From positions 1 to 64,000 of the forward strand of contig JACJNV010000108.1 in NCBI GenBank assembly GCA_014695175.1: a stretch of 64,000 nucleotides of DNA. The letters run 5' to 3'. The notes under the pieces were generated by a model. It saw nothing but the letters and a program-made list of their open reading frames with translations. It ran no database searches and was not told where the DNA came from. Below, piece by piece: positions 1 to 8,844 of this stretch. Numbering within the stretch: position 1 is the first letter of the stretch; each line of letters starts with the position of its first letter. The position numbers and the translations under genes are program-made. The stretch comes from Microcoleus sp. FACHB-DQ6 (GTDB taxonomy: Bacteria; Cyanobacteriota; Cyanobacteriia; Cyanobacteriales; Microcoleaceae).

Positions 1-51
1 CAGAGTGCGATCTTCTTCTGCGCTTAGCTTGACTCGTAAGGGAGCTGGCAT
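1..51 (-). CDS. N-terminal fragment of an IS630-type transposase / helix-turn-helix protein (cut by window edge)
   Basis: The ATG is at 49-51 on the minus strand, and the 17 visible codons read MPAPLRVKLSAEEDRTL before the window ends. From memory of the family, this opening matches the N-terminus of cyanobacterial IS630-type transposases and their helix-turn-helix half proteins, in which a short leader is followed by a DNA-binding domain. Only the start is visible, so completeness, inverted ends and target site cannot be judged. It could also be a stand-alone helix-turn-helix protein. Confidence 0.5.
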   Translation of the reverse strand, partial: MPAPLRVKLSAEEDRTL

Positions 52-160
52 CTATTAATCTCTATCTACTAGCTTCTCTCTATCTTACGTTTTTTTAGGT
101 GGAGCTACTTAATCCAGAAACTCTAAGCACGACGCACCCTACAACAACCTATCCCGAGAC

Positions 161-201
161 AAATTAAAACCCGGTTTACCTGTAAAACCGGGTTTTAATT
201 T
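161..201. terminator. Perfect 17-bp hairpin, likely bidirectional terminator
   Basis: The arms at 161-177 and 185-201 are perfectly complementary around a 7-base loop. The GC-rich core CCCGGTTT/AAACCGGG is flanked by A/T tracts on both sides. It lies 17 bases past the stop of the minus-strand hydrolase gene. Similar AAACCCGGTTTC hairpins recur at 4922-4985, so this is also a dispersed repeat. Confidence 0.7.
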
Positions 202-218
202 GCAATGTTTAAAACCTT

Positions 219-1115
219 CTATGCCAAAGCCAAAGAACCAGAAGGATTTCTCAGGAAGCTCAGCAATTCTCGATTCACCGTTTGCGGCGCTTCCTGCTGA
301 ATCCAGTGACCACAGTGAGGAACTAATTTCAACTTAAACGGAGCCGTAATTAATCTGTCTAAACCTTCTACAAGTTTGTGGCTCAAAAACGCATCTTCTT
401 CTCCCCAAAGCACCAAAGTAGGCACTGTCACAGGTTCTAATTTCTGGCCCAAATTCCAAAGCCTCTGCGGGTGAAACATCTGCCGGTAATAATTGATAGC
501 GGCGGCTAATACCCCCGGCTTTTCTAAAGCAGTCTGATAAATCTTAGTTTCCTCAGCGCTAAAAGATCCTTTGCGAACAGCTTGTCCTTGGAAAACATTG
601 TGAACAAAATCTTTCAAGTTTTGCCGGATCAACAATTCCGGAATGCCGGGAACTTGAAATGCCAAAACGTACCAACTGCGGCGGATTTGATCTAAATTGC
701 TCGCCATTTCCTGCATGAATCGCTGCGGGTGCGGAGCGTTTAAAATTGCCAAGCGGTTGAGTTGTTCGGGGAATTTTTGAGCTAAGTGCCACGCAATCGC
801 TCCTCCCCAATCATGACCTACAACGTGAGCTTTTGTATAACCGAGGCTCGAAATCAAACCGCGAATATCCGCGCTCAGCGTATCTAAATCATAGCCGCTT
901 TCCGGCTTGTCGGAATCGTTGTAGCCCCGCAAATCCGGCACTACCACCTTGAAATGACGCGCTAAAGCAGGGATTTGATGACGCCAAGAGTACCAAAACT
1001 CTGGAAACCCATGCAGGAGCAGAACGAGCTCGCCTTCTCCTTGAGAAACGCAGTGCAGGCGGATGTTGTTGGTTTCGACAAAAATGTGTTGCTGTTCGGA
1101 ATCGAAAGAATTCAT
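219..1115 (-). CDS. Alpha/beta hydrolase, epoxide hydrolase-like
   Basis: This 298-residue protein has a complete alpha/beta-hydrolase fold. HGFP (35-38) forms the oxyanion region and GHDWGG (100-105) carries Asp102 as nucleophile. The remaining candidate triad members are Asp241 in GEEDAF and His270 in CGHW. An Asp nucleophile, rather than Ser, fits epoxide hydrolases and haloalkane dehalogenases. The lid segment AINYYRQMF (207-215) supplies the tyrosine expected for epoxide opening, so epoxide hydrolase is preferred. There is no signal peptide, so it should be cytoplasmic. It is probably monocistronic and ends at the hairpin at 161-201. The natural substrate cannot be told. Confidence 0.85.
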   Translation of the reverse strand: MNSFDSEQQHIFVETNNIRLHCVSQGEGELVLLLHGFPEFWYSWRHQIPALARHFKVVVPDLRGYNDSDKPESGYDLDTLSADIRGLISSLGYTKAHVVGHDWGGAIAWHLAQKFPEQLNRLAILNAPHPQRFMQEMASNLDQIRRSWYVLAFQVPGIPELLIRQNLKDFVHNVFQGQAVRKGSFSAEETKIYQTALEKPGVLAAAINYYRQMFHPQRLWNLGQKLEPVTVPTLVLWGEEDAFLSHKLVEGLDRLITAPFKLKLVPHCGHWIQQEAPQTVNRELLSFLRNPSGSLALA

Positions 1116-1332
1116 AGTTGGAAAGTTAGACTTATTTTCGGGAAGTACAGAACCCGCCGACTGGTAGCAGGCTAAAACGTCCCAATGGTGTTAATTTTTC
1201 TACTTTTATTGTAGCTTCTTTTCGATCCCCGTCGCTGCAATCTAATGAAACTTAAAACTTGTAGGGTTTTTGGGTGTCCGGTTTTTTATGCGTAACTACT
1301 GAACTCACGTTTTTTACCTTAAATCTGTTGTT

Positions 1333-2781
1333 TTAACAGCGGCGCAGGCGATTCAATAATAGCACAATTTCGTCCGTTGCCGATCGCATTTTTGCAGCCG
1401 ATAGGTCAGATTGATTGACGATAATGCTAAACACCAGCGGCTCGTAATTCGGAACTTCAATATATCCCGACAGCGCCGAAACTCCACTCAACGTTCCTGT
1501 TTTAGCTTGCACAATTACGCGGTTTGGTGTATTATTGAAGCGATTTTTCAAAGTGCCGTTCTCGCCAGCGATCGGCAGTGACTGGCGGTAAATAGATGCA
1601 GCAGGTGAATTGGCCATAAATCTCAAAGTTTGCACCAAGGCTTCAGGGCTAATTAAATTGTGGCGGGAAAGTCCCGAACCGTCGGCTAATATGTAGCTGT
1701 TTGGATTTACTCCTAATTGAGTTAAAGCGGTTTTTAACTCTTTCAAACCCATTACACCTGTATCCTCTTGCTGCAGGGGCATCTTGTCTGTAACTTTTCC
1801 CAGCAATCTCAATAAAACTTCTGCATAAAGATTGTTGCTTTCGCGATTAGTTTCTCTCACCAATTCCGCCAGAGGCGGCGATTCTACGGTCGCTAATTCT
1901 TGATTTAAATTGCCAGAAGCCGATGCAACTAAAGCCTGTTTAACAGGAATTCCCTCAGCCGCCAGAACTTGCTGAAACTGCTGCAAAAAATTATTAGCGG
2001 GGTTGACAACTGCGACATAAGCTGATTCAGGTTCGCCACCAACTTTTAACTGTCCGCTAACTCGAATTACAGGTCGATCGAACTCCCTGCCAACTTCAAT
2101 AAACTCGGATTCGTTTTGGGCGACTGTTACTGAATTATTCTGAATTTGCCACTGATTTGCCAGCTTTGGTTCGGCAAAAGTAACTTTCAGAGGTTGCCCG
2201 AGATCCTGCGGGGACAAGAGAAGGTCGATCGCGTTTTGATTGAAAATTAAACTGTTAATCGGCGCTCCGTAGCCAGCTTGCGCGTCTTCCCATTCCCAAT
2301 TCGGATTGACTGCACTGCCTTGAAAATAGCTGTCATCGCCAATCAACTCGTTTACTTGACTGATTCCTCGCTGCTTCAACTGCTGCGCCAAAGATTTCAA
2401 CTGAGGCTCAGCAATGCTCGGATCTCCCCTGCCGGCAACGTACAAACTTCCATTTTCGCCGCTGTAAACCGATGTCTTAATCCGAAAATCTGCACCGAGT
2501 TTCTGCAAAGCAGCGGCTGTAGTTAGCAGCTTGGCATTTGATGCTGGAATAAAATATTTGGTGGCGTCGCGGCTGTAGAGAGTAGTAGAAGAAGATAGAG
2601 GTTGAATCAAAATGCCCCAGCGCGATCGACCAAATTCGGGACGATTGGCGATCGCATCTACTTGCGCCCCCAATTCCCCAGGACAAATATCCCCAGCAAC
2701 CGCCGACGTTTGAGCAGCAACCGCCGACGGACGCCCCAACACCAGCACTAACAAACTAAGCGCAATTCCTTGGATTTTCAA
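1333..2781 (-). CDS. dacB: D-alanyl-D-alanine carboxypeptidase/endopeptidase, PBP4 type (peptidase S13)
   Basis: The protein has 482 residues with an N-terminal signal peptide of about 23 residues (hydrophobic LSLLVLVLG, then AVAAQ), so it is exported. The three penicillin-binding motifs are present: SxxK at 81-84 (SNAK), SxN at 316-318 (SNN) and KTG at 428-430. A large domain lies between SxxK and SxN, as in class C PBP4/DacB enzymes. These trim or cleave peptidoglycan cross-links in the periplasm. The length is normal. It is preceded divergently by nothing obvious and appears to be a single gene. Confidence 0.93.
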   Translation of the reverse strand: MKIQGIALSLLVLVLGRPSAVAAQTSAVAGDICPGELGAQVDAIANRPEFGRSRWGILIQPLSSSTTLYSRDATKYFIPASNAKLLTTAAALQKLGADFRIKTSVYSGENGSLYVAGRGDPSIAEPQLKSLAQQLKQRGISQVNELIGDDSYFQGSAVNPNWEWEDAQAGYGAPINSLIFNQNAIDLLLSPQDLGQPLKVTFAEPKLANQWQIQNNSVTVAQNESEFIEVGREFDRPVIRVSGQLKVGGEPESAYVAVVNPANNFLQQFQQVLAAEGIPVKQALVASASGNLNQELATVESPPLAELVRETNRESNNLYAEVLLRLLGKVTDKMPLQQEDTGVMGLKELKTALTQLGVNPNSYILADGSGLSRHNLISPEALVQTLRFMANSPAASIYRQSLPIAGENGTLKNRFNNTPNRVIVQAKTGTLSGVSALSGYIEVPNYEPLVFSIIVNQSDLSAAKMRSATDEIVLLLNRLRRC

Positions 2782-2856
2782 AGTGGCAGTTCCTTAACAA
2801 TAACTATTAAAATTAGATGCGCCAGAGCTTGGAAGTTTCACCGAATCAAGTCAATA

Positions 2857-3183
2857 TTAATAATAATAACGCGCATGAATTCTCGGATTGAACAGCGCTT
2901 CTACAGGTTTTCCCTCTTTGAGGTGCTCTTCTACAATTAACGGTACATCACTCGGTTTAACTCGACAATACCAAATTTCGTCCGGGGTAACTCGTACAGT
3001 CGGGCCAGTGGTGCACTGTCCCTGACAGCTAGTAGCCTCAACTTTCACCCCTGCAAGTTGTTGAGCTTCCAAAGCAGCTAGCACTGCTGCTGAACCATTT
3101 TTCAGGCAAGATAGATACTGGCAAACCAATACACAGCGCGCTTCTGGTTGGGAGTCTGGTTCTGAGGTTGGAGATTCGGGCAT
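2857..3183 (-). CDS. (2Fe-2S) thioredoxin-like ferredoxin domain protein
   Basis: This is a 108-residue protein. Cysteines at 21, 26, 53 and 57 have the CxxxxC...CxxxC spacing of thioredoxin-fold [2Fe-2S] ferredoxins, the family related to the NuoE/HoxE C-terminal domain. Cys17 is an additional cysteine. The N-terminus is Pro/Ser/Glu rich and likely flexible. It may be a small electron carrier, but the partner is unknown. The tyrosine-ending tail RYYY is unusual. It is transcribed in the same direction as dacB with about 75 bases between them. Confidence 0.82.
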   Translation of the reverse strand: MPESPTSEPDSQPEARCVLVCQYLSCLKNGSAAVLAALEAQQLAGVKVEATSCQGQCTTGPTVRVTPDEIWYCRVKPSDVPLIVEEHLKEGKPVEALFNPRIHARYYY

Positions 3184-3388
3184 TGGTAAGGATTTATCCG
3201 CTATTTAAGATATCTTAACAATCTTGTCAGGTCGATCGCTCGCCGGAGGGAGGCAAACGGCAGAATTTTATAGTGCGATCGACAAAAACAGCAAAATTCT
3301 GGCATTCAAACTTTTTCCTTCCTTCTACCTTCTAACTAATCCCTTCAGCAGAGCTGCCTTTCTTCAGTCTGTGTCACGATTTCCCTAT

Positions 3389-3889
3389 ATGATCGATTTA
3401 GAGCAACAACTCAATCAACCGCTAATCATGCCAAAAACAGTAGCCGATGTAATGAGCCGCGAGCCGATTTTGGCGCGACCCGAAATGCCCTTGAACGAAG
3501 CGATTAAAATTTTAGCCGATCGACGCATTAGCGGTCTTCCCGTCGTAGATGAGAATGACGTGTTGGTAGGAGTCATCTCCGAAACCGACTTGATGTGGCG
3601 GGAAACCGGCGTAACTCCCCCCGCTTACATCATGGTGCTTGACAGCGTGATTTACTTAGAAAACCCATCTCGTTACGAGCGAGATCTGCACAAGGCTTTA
3701 GGACAAACAGTAGGAGAAGCGATGAGTACAGAACCCGTTACCATCGGGCCCGACAAATCTGTCCAAGAAGCTGCCAAACTGATGCACGATCGCAGTATCC
3801 ACCGATTGCCGGTGGTTAATACTGCAGGCAAAGTAATCGGCATCCTCACTAGGGGAGATATTATCCGATCGATGGCTGCCGAATCTTAA
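3389..3889 (+). CDS. Tandem CBS-domain protein
   Basis: Two CBS domains make up nearly the whole protein. The first begins at the second methionine with VADVMSREP, and the second follows around EAMSTEPVTIG and ends RGDIIRS. Paired CBS domains bind adenine nucleotides and usually act as energy sensors. Upstream codons stay open to 3224, but only with a TTG start and low-complexity residues, so ATG at 3389 or ATG at 3428 is preferred. No fused enzymatic domain is present, so the partner cannot be named. Confidence 0.88.
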   Translation: MIDLEQQLNQPLIMPKTVADVMSREPILARPEMPLNEAIKILADRRISGLPVVDENDVLVGVISETDLMWRETGVTPPAYIMVLDSVIYLENPSRYERDLHKALGQTVGEAMSTEPVTIGPDKSVQEAAKLMHDRSIHRLPVVNTAGKVIGILTRGDIIRSMAAES

Positions 3890-4039
3890 ATTAACTGTTG
3901 CAGTTCCAGGACTGTATCAGAAAATGAGTCGTGAAGCGAAGCTATCCCGTAGGGAATCGCTCTTTCAATCTCGCTAACTTTTTGCAATTACCAATTATCT
4001 AGATTCACGACACGGAAGTCAGGAATAGACGCAGAGCTA

Positions 4040-4106
4040 TTTTTTCTTTCTTGCTTCTTCTTCCCTCTTCCTTCTTCCTTCTTCCCTCTTCCTTCTTCCT
4101 TCTCCC
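4040..4106. repeat. Polypyrimidine CTTCTTCC-type low-complexity repeat
   Basis: This is a tract of CTTCTTCC/CCTCTTCC units immediately before the NblB-like gene. The same repeat occurs at 8381-8401, 18176-18209 and 31241-31258, and in reverse orientation at 34172-34250. It is typically found just upstream or downstream of genes and does not code for anything believable. Confidence 0.8.
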
Positions 4107-4135
4107 CAATTACCAATTATCAAATTTAAAATCGA

Positions 4136-4810
4136 ATGAGCATTACCCCTGAGTCTGTCGAACAATTGCTGAATTCCGAGGATTTTGGCGAAAGACTGCG
4201 AGCAGTCAACCAACTGCGGCAACTAGAACCAGCGATCGCCTATAAACTGATTCAAATTGCGATCGGCGATCAAAACGTCCGGGTTCGCTACGCAGCAGTC
4301 AGCCAGATATCAACCCTCGGTACGCAGAATCTGCCGAACGCTTTAGAGGTACTGCGAAACAGCCTGAACAACGACCCCGAACCCGACGTGCAAGCAGCAG
4401 CAGCCGATGCTTTGGGCGCATTGAAATTAACCGATGCTTTAGAAGATTTGCAGCAAGTTTATAGCAGTACCTCTGAATGGCTGGTGCAACTGAGCATCAT
4501 CGCGGCTTTGGGAGAAATGGGAGATCCGAAAGCTTTTCCGATGTTAGAAAATGCCCTCACTTCTGAAAACGAATTGATCCAAACAATTGCCATCAGTGCA
4601 TTAGGTGAATTGGGAGATAAACGCGCGCTGCCGCTGCTGCTTCCCTACGCTTCCAATGCAGATTGGCAGATCCGTTACAGAGTAGCTCAAGCTCTGGGGC
4701 GGTTGGGCGGTGCAGAAGCACAGACAGCTTTGGAAATTCTCGCCAAAGATGAGGTTGAACAAGTTGCTCACGAGGCTAAAGCCGGACAAGAAAATAGTTT
4801 GAAATCTTGA
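4136..4810 (+). CDS. nblB: HEAT-repeat protein, NblB/phycobilin lyase-like
   Basis: The 224-residue all-helical protein is built of HEAT/PBS-lyase repeats, for example VRVRYAAVSQISTLG, EPDVQAAAADALGAL, LIQTIAISALGELGD and WQIRYRVAQALGRLGG. Such proteins are related to CpcE/F-type phycobilin lyases. The length and the opening SITPESVEQLLNSEDFGERLRAV strongly recall NblB, which acts in chromophore detachment or phycobilisome breakdown under nutrient stress. The NblB assignment is from memory of the family and was not checked by alignment. No phycobilisome genes flank it. Confidence 0.75.
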   Translation: MSITPESVEQLLNSEDFGERLRAVNQLRQLEPAIAYKLIQIAIGDQNVRVRYAAVSQISTLGTQNLPNALEVLRNSLNNDPEPDVQAAAADALGALKLTDALEDLQQVYSSTSEWLVQLSIIAALGEMGDPKAFPMLENALTSENELIQTIAISALGELGDKRALPLLLPYASNADWQIRYRVAQALGRLGGAEAQTALEILAKDEVEQVAHEAKAGQENSLKS

Positions 4811-4921
4811 GATTGCTTTGGCGATCGCGAACAACCCTGCGCGGTTGTGAATTTTGAATTAATTTAGAATTTTTTGTGCGGGTTCTAGTAACAACTCTGT
4901 TCGCGATCGCACACAGAATTC

Positions 4922-4985
4922 AGAAACCCGGTTTCTTGCTATATTTCTTGTTCCTGTCTGCAAAACTTGTAGAAACCGGGTTTCT
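4922..4985. repeat. 15-bp inverted repeat AGAAACCCGGTTTCT
   Basis: The arms at 4922-4936 and 4971-4985 are exact reverse complements with a 34-base spacer. It is the same CCCGG hairpin family as at 161-201. The half-site AAACCCGGTTTC recurs near 47540. Confidence 0.7.
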
Positions 4986-5069
4986 AGCCAGCCAGCGGGC
5001 TGGTTGGGTAGCGCCAACCTTACTAATCAGGAAAAAGCTCCAATCTTAAATCTCAAATTTAAAATTGTA

Positions 5070-5146
5070 TTGATGCGACGGGCGATCGCAAATTCCATTG
5101 AAACTCTCCTTAAATTCGAGCGTACTCTTCCCTTTCCCAACCAGAG
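5070..5146 (-). pseudogene. Relic of the 3' end of a murQ gene
   Basis: Read on the minus strand, one frame gives EEYARI-stop-GEFQWNLRSPVASI. The intact MurQ C-terminus at 7329-7430 gives EECDRILGEFQGNLRSAVASI. The nucleotide match includes ATTTGCGATCG and GAGTTTCAA. The relic has an internal stop and a short deletion, and its 5' part is gone. It lies 2.2 kb from the intact gene in the same orientation. Confidence 0.7.
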
Positions 5147-5321
5147 CCGGGAGCTTGACATCCACACTTTGACAACAGCTATAATTAGAATAAATAGAGC
5201 AGCGGCAGGGATTAACACAATTATTGAATTGTGCCCAGCCAGCTAGCGATCGGGGAAACTATCGTTAAGACGGTAAGCAATCTACCAGCAAAACCAAGTC
5301 TTAAAACTGTCGATCATCCCC

Positions 5322-6608
5322 ATGCTTGAACAACTAGAAAATGCCGGTTCTCAGTCCTTGGACACTTTAACAGGAGAGCGATCTGCCTCTCAAGTAGCAC
5401 CAAGCCCAACCAATCAAAACTTTATTAATAGAGTTTTAGAACTTACCAATATCGAACGCAGTAAACTAGGTTTGTCCCCGCTAACCTTAAATACTCAGTT
5501 ACTAAATGCCGCGGAAAATCACACCCAAAACATGGCACTGCAAGACTTCTTTTCCCATACTGGAAAAGATGGTTCGTCATTAGGAAGTCGGATTAGTGCA
5601 ACGGGCTATCAATTCTCAGCGGCAGCCGAAAACATCGCTGCGGGATCTTCTACACCCGAACAAGTTGTATCATCATGGATGAACAGCAGCGGCCACCGCG
5701 CTAACATTCTTAACCCCAATCTCAAAGAAATTGGCATCGGTTACTATTTCTTAGCCGACGATACGGGTACAGAAAATTTCAATCACTATTGGACGCAAGT
5801 TTTTGCGACTTCTCTTGACGGTAGTGTCAATCCCGCACCGACACCGACACCGACACCAACTCCCACACCAACTCCCAACACATCGGTATCGATTACTTCG
5901 CCCATACCCAATGCTACAGGGGACGGCAGCCCGACGACAGCACCCAAAAATACAGCCAGCGGCGGCAATTATTTCCTATCAGATAGTGCCGATAGTCAAA
6001 TACCGACAAATGCTGCGGGATTGCCAATTTTTGCCCTTTCCGGCAAAGACAATATCACCGGGGGAGAAGGTATTGATAGCATTAATGGAATGCAAGGTGC
6101 GGATACAATTAATGGCGCAGGCGGCAATGACAGCTTATCGGGCGGCAAAGAGTCGGATTCAATTGAGGGGGGTGTTGGCAATGATTTTATCAGCGGCAAT
6201 AACGATAACGATCGACTAATCGGATCTGACGGTAACAATACTATTCGCGGCGGAAAAGAAGATGATGTCTTGGTTGGCGGTAACAGCGACGATTTGTTGG
6301 CGGGCGATCGCGGGCAAGATATGCTGACCGGCGGTGCTGGAAATGATACGTTTATCCTAGCAGGAGGTTTGTCTGCGGCGGCTACTTTAATAAGTGCAGA
6401 CGTAATCGTCGATTTTGGGGCTGGGGATAAAATTGGTTTGACTGACAGTATCGGATTTGCCAACTTGACTTTTGAATCTGTGAGTTTGCAGTTGGATGGA
6501 CGTGCAAGTGTCGCTTCTACGGCGATTAAGTCGGGGAACAATTATTTGGGAATCGTCCAGGGTGTAAATCAAAGTGAACTTACATCGAGCGTTTTTGTGA
6601 ATGGCTAA
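5322..6608 (+). CDS. Secreted CAP (SCP/PR1-like) domain protein with RTX calcium-binding repeats
   Basis: The protein has 428 residues. Residues about 35-165 form a CAP domain with the signature NHTQNMALQDFFSHTG, the AAENIAAG block and SGHRANILNP. A PTPTPT linker at about 172-186 follows. Residues about 240-345 are glycine/aspartate nonapeptide RTX repeats (GGEGIDSINGM, GGAGNDTFILAGG), which bind calcium outside the cell. There is no classical signal peptide, so export by a type I system through a C-terminal signal is likely. Bacterial CAP-domain function is poorly known. Confidence 0.9.
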   Translation: MLEQLENAGSQSLDTLTGERSASQVAPSPTNQNFINRVLELTNIERSKLGLSPLTLNTQLLNAAENHTQNMALQDFFSHTGKDGSSLGSRISATGYQFSAAAENIAAGSSTPEQVVSSWMNSSGHRANILNPNLKEIGIGYYFLADDTGTENFNHYWTQVFATSLDGSVNPAPTPTPTPTPTPTPNTSVSITSPIPNATGDGSPTTAPKNTASGGNYFLSDSADSQIPTNAAGLPIFALSGKDNITGGEGIDSINGMQGADTINGAGGNDSLSGGKESDSIEGGVGNDFISGNNDNDRLIGSDGNNTIRGGKEDDVLVGGNSDDLLAGDRGQDMLTGGAGNDTFILAGGLSAAATLISADVIVDFGAGDKIGLTDSIGFANLTFESVSLQLDGRASVASTAIKSGNNYLGIVQGVNQSELTSSVFVNG

Positions 6609-6779
6609 CGGGGAATGGGTAGTGTAAAATTTCACTTATGCAGCGTGTAAGGTGCGTCAGTTCGTAGGGATTGGATGGGTAGCCCAGATTGTCGAAGCGG
6701 ACGCACCCTACTACTTCAGTTGTTATAGCAATTATCCCAAATCTTGCTACAAACTTCATCATTACTAAGAGGGGTAACT

Positions 6780-7310
6780 ATGAAAAAAGTAGCCGTGTTT
6801 GGCAACACTGGAGGCGGTAAATCAACTCTAAGCAAGAGATTATCAGAAATCACTGGTTTGCCACTTTACCCCTTGGATAAGATTCAATATCAATCTGGGG
6901 GCGCTGAGGTTCCAAATGAAGAATATAAGCATACGCATGAGAAAATTTTGGCTACTGACCGATGGATTATAGACGGTTTTGGTTGCCTGGAAACCCTATG
7001 GCTTCGACTCAACGAGGCAGATACTCTGGTTTTTGTCGATCTGCCCCTATACGTGCATTTCTGGTGGGTGACTAAACGGCTGATTACAGGTAAGTTTATA
7101 CCGCCAGAAGGCTGGCCCCAAAAGAGTCCGATCTTGAAGAGTTCAATTAATAGTTACCGTGTTCTTTGGTTGTGTCACAAGTATTTGACTCCCAGATATC
7201 GCGAGTATGTCGATCGCGCTCAAAATACCAAAAGTGTTTATCACATCAGGTCCACTGAAGAGATTTCACAATTTTTTGAATCGATGGTGCAAATGACTAA
7301 TGACTGTTGA
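6780..7310 (+). CDS. P-loop nucleoside kinase-like protein (adenylate kinase / topology-modulation family)
   Basis: The 176-residue protein begins MKKVAVFGNTGGGKSTLSKR, an early Walker A motif GNTGGGKST at residues 8-16. The ATG at 6780 is chosen because GAGGGG lies 7 bases upstream, and an upstream ATG at 6744 would add 12 unlikely residues. DRWIIDGF and DTLVFVDLP resemble the substrate and Walker B segments of the AAA-17/FlaR-like small kinases. The substrate is unknown. It is followed convergently by murQ. Confidence 0.8.
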   Translation: MKKVAVFGNTGGGKSTLSKRLSEITGLPLYPLDKIQYQSGGAEVPNEEYKHTHEKILATDRWIIDGFGCLETLWLRLNEADTLVFVDLPLYVHFWWVTKRLITGKFIPPEGWPQKSPILKSSINSYRVLWLCHKYLTPRYREYVDRAQNTKSVYHIRSTEEISQFFESMVQMTNDC

Positions 7311-7328
7311 CTGTTGACTGTTGACTGA

Positions 7329-8243
7329 CTACTGACTAATTGATGCCACAGCCGATCGCAAATTCCCTTGAAACTCGCCCAGAATTCGATCGCACTCTTC
7401 CTTCTCCAAATTAGTCCAGTGCATCATCAAAGCTAATTTAACCGACTTGCCGCTTTTTTCGAGCAAAAAACCCGCTTCATCCCGGTTCAAATCAGTCAAA
7501 TCCTGCAACATCCGCACAGCCCGATCGCGCAATTTCTTATTAGTTACAGCCACGTCAACCATCCGATTGCCGTAAACCTTCCCCAGCTTCACCATTACCC
7601 CAGTAGAAATGATATTCAAAGCCATTTTTGTTACTGTACCGGCTTTCAAGCGCGTCGAACCCGCCACTACCTCGGGGCCAACCAACAACCGAATATCAAC
7701 ATCAGCCTCAAAATTCACTTGTTCGACGGGTACGCAGGCCATAAACACAGTTTTCGCCCCCCGCTGGCGTGCCGCCTGCAAAGCGCCCGCGACAAACGGC
7801 GTCGTACCCCCAGCCGTAATCCCGACAACCACATCTAAGTTGGTAATGTGACGGTGGGCGATCGCTTCAGCCCCATCCTCAGCCCGATCCTCCAAATCCT
7901 CCGAACTCCGCACCAAAGCCCCCGCACCCCCGGCAATTATGCCCTGTACGAGTTCTGGCGGCGTGCAGAAGGTGGGGGGACACTCGGCCGCATCCAGCAC
8001 CCCCAAACGCCCGGAAGTACCCGCACCGACGTAAAACAGGCGGCCTCCTTGACGCAGAGACTCGGCTGCAATGTCGATCGCTTGGGCTAACTGTTCGCGG
8101 GCACGGGCGATCGCGCTTAAGGTTTGGGCGTCTTCCCGGTTGAACAAGTCCACTAATTCGATCGAACTGAGTTGGTCTAAATTCTCGCTGTTGGTATTCA
8201 CCTGTTCAGTCAGCAGATGGCCCCGTTCTTCCAAATTCTTCAT
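7329..8243 (-). CDS. murQ: N-acetylmuramic acid 6-phosphate etherase
   Basis: The 304-residue protein has a SIS (sugar isomerase) domain. Family motifs are GAGTSGRLGVLDAAECPPTF and the block TAGGTTPFVAGAL, with VVAGSTRLKAGT near the centre. MurQ cleaves the lactyl ether of MurNAc-6-phosphate, giving GlcNAc-6-phosphate for cell-wall recycling in the cytoplasm. The length is normal. The adjacent 5.1 kb region keeps a relic of a second copy of its 3' end. Confidence 0.96.
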   Translation of the reverse strand: MKNLEERGHLLTEQVNTNSENLDQLSSIELVDLFNREDAQTLSAIARAREQLAQAIDIAAESLRQGGRLFYVGAGTSGRLGVLDAAECPPTFCTPPELVQGIIAGGAGALVRSSEDLEDRAEDGAEAIAHRHITNLDVVVGITAGGTTPFVAGALQAARQRGAKTVFMACVPVEQVNFEADVDIRLLVGPEVVAGSTRLKAGTVTKMALNIISTGVMVKLGKVYGNRMVDVAVTNKKLRDRAVRMLQDLTDLNRDEAGFLLEKSGKSVKLALMMHWTNLEKEECDRILGEFQGNLRSAVASISQ

Positions 8244-8469
8244 TTTTTCTCAGTTGTTAATTGTCGGTTGTCGGCCTTCAAGCGAAGTTAGGAGACATAG
8301 AGAGTCCCAGCTTCAGCCTGCAAGCCTGTATCTACAAATGAAGCCCTTGATTGAGTACGCTGGAAGAGATTAAATTTATCCTTCTTCCCTCTTCCTTCTT
8401 CACATCGAGCCTCGAATCTCAATATCCATCCCTTACATCCGCTACAGAATCCGTTCCCGAACCTTCCTT

Positions 8470-8844
8470 TTACAAAAGTCCTTCGAGTCGGCGGCGAATA
8501 GAATCCAGTTCGTTTTGGGAAACCTCAGAATCCAGATCGAGATCCGGCTCGGGCTCCGGCTGCCACTGAGTTTGTGTTACATTGTTTTCTGGCGGAATCT
8601 CCAGCGCCCCCGCCGGTATGAGTTCCCAATCATAATCAACACTGTTGCAGAAATCCTTAATTTCCTCCTCGTCGATCGCCTCGACAGTGGGTTCGGGGAA
8701 ATCCTGAGCTTCCAACATCACGCCAAAGCGGGTGGCGTCGTCTTCTGACTCAAACATCAGAACTTTATTGCGATCGCCGAGTTGAATGGTATGAATTCCC
8801 TCATTCTCGGTGCGGGCATTGAAGAGTAAGACGAACACTCGCAT
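8470..8844 (-). CDS. DUF3110 domain protein
   Basis: This is a 124-residue acidic protein. The N-terminal 85 residues (MRVFVLLFNARTENEGIHTI, then FESEDDATRFGVMLEAQDFP) match the DUF3110 family of cyanobacteria and plastids as I remember it. The C-terminal 40 residues are rich in Pro and acidic residues and probably disordered. The function is unknown. The gene is single, with repeat-rich DNA on both sides. Confidence 0.8.
   Translation of the reverse strand: MRVFVLLFNARTENEGIHTIQLGDRNKVLMFESEDDATRFGVMLEAQDFPEPTVEAIDEEEIKDFCNSVDYDWELIPAGALEIPPENNVTQTQWQPEPEPDLDLDSEVSQNELDSIRRRLEGLL

Larger units (their letters stand above)
4811..5321. other. 511-base gene-poor stretch with hairpin repeat and a murQ relic
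   Basis: It contains HIP1 octamers, a 15-bp inverted repeat (AGAAACCCGGTTTCT at 4922-4936 and its complement at 4971-4985), and a minus-strand fragment resembling the 3' end of murQ (about 5070-5146). No intact gene is visible. An open frame across 5004-5246 runs antisense over the relic and has no believable product. Confidence 0.7.

Noticed and set aside
4037-4222. Minus-strand frame ending in KREEGRRKREE repeats
   Set aside because: Translation of a polypyrimidine/polypurine repeat and the 5' end of the NblB-like gene; not a gene.
5004-5246. Plus-strand 80-codon frame before the CAP-RTX gene
   Set aside because: Runs antisense over the murQ relic; it has no ribosome binding site and no protein-like conservation.
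5996-6541. Minus-strand open frame opposite the RTX repeats
   Set aside because: Shadow of Gly/Asp-rich repeat DNA; it gives Pro/Ser/Leu-rich low-complexity residues.
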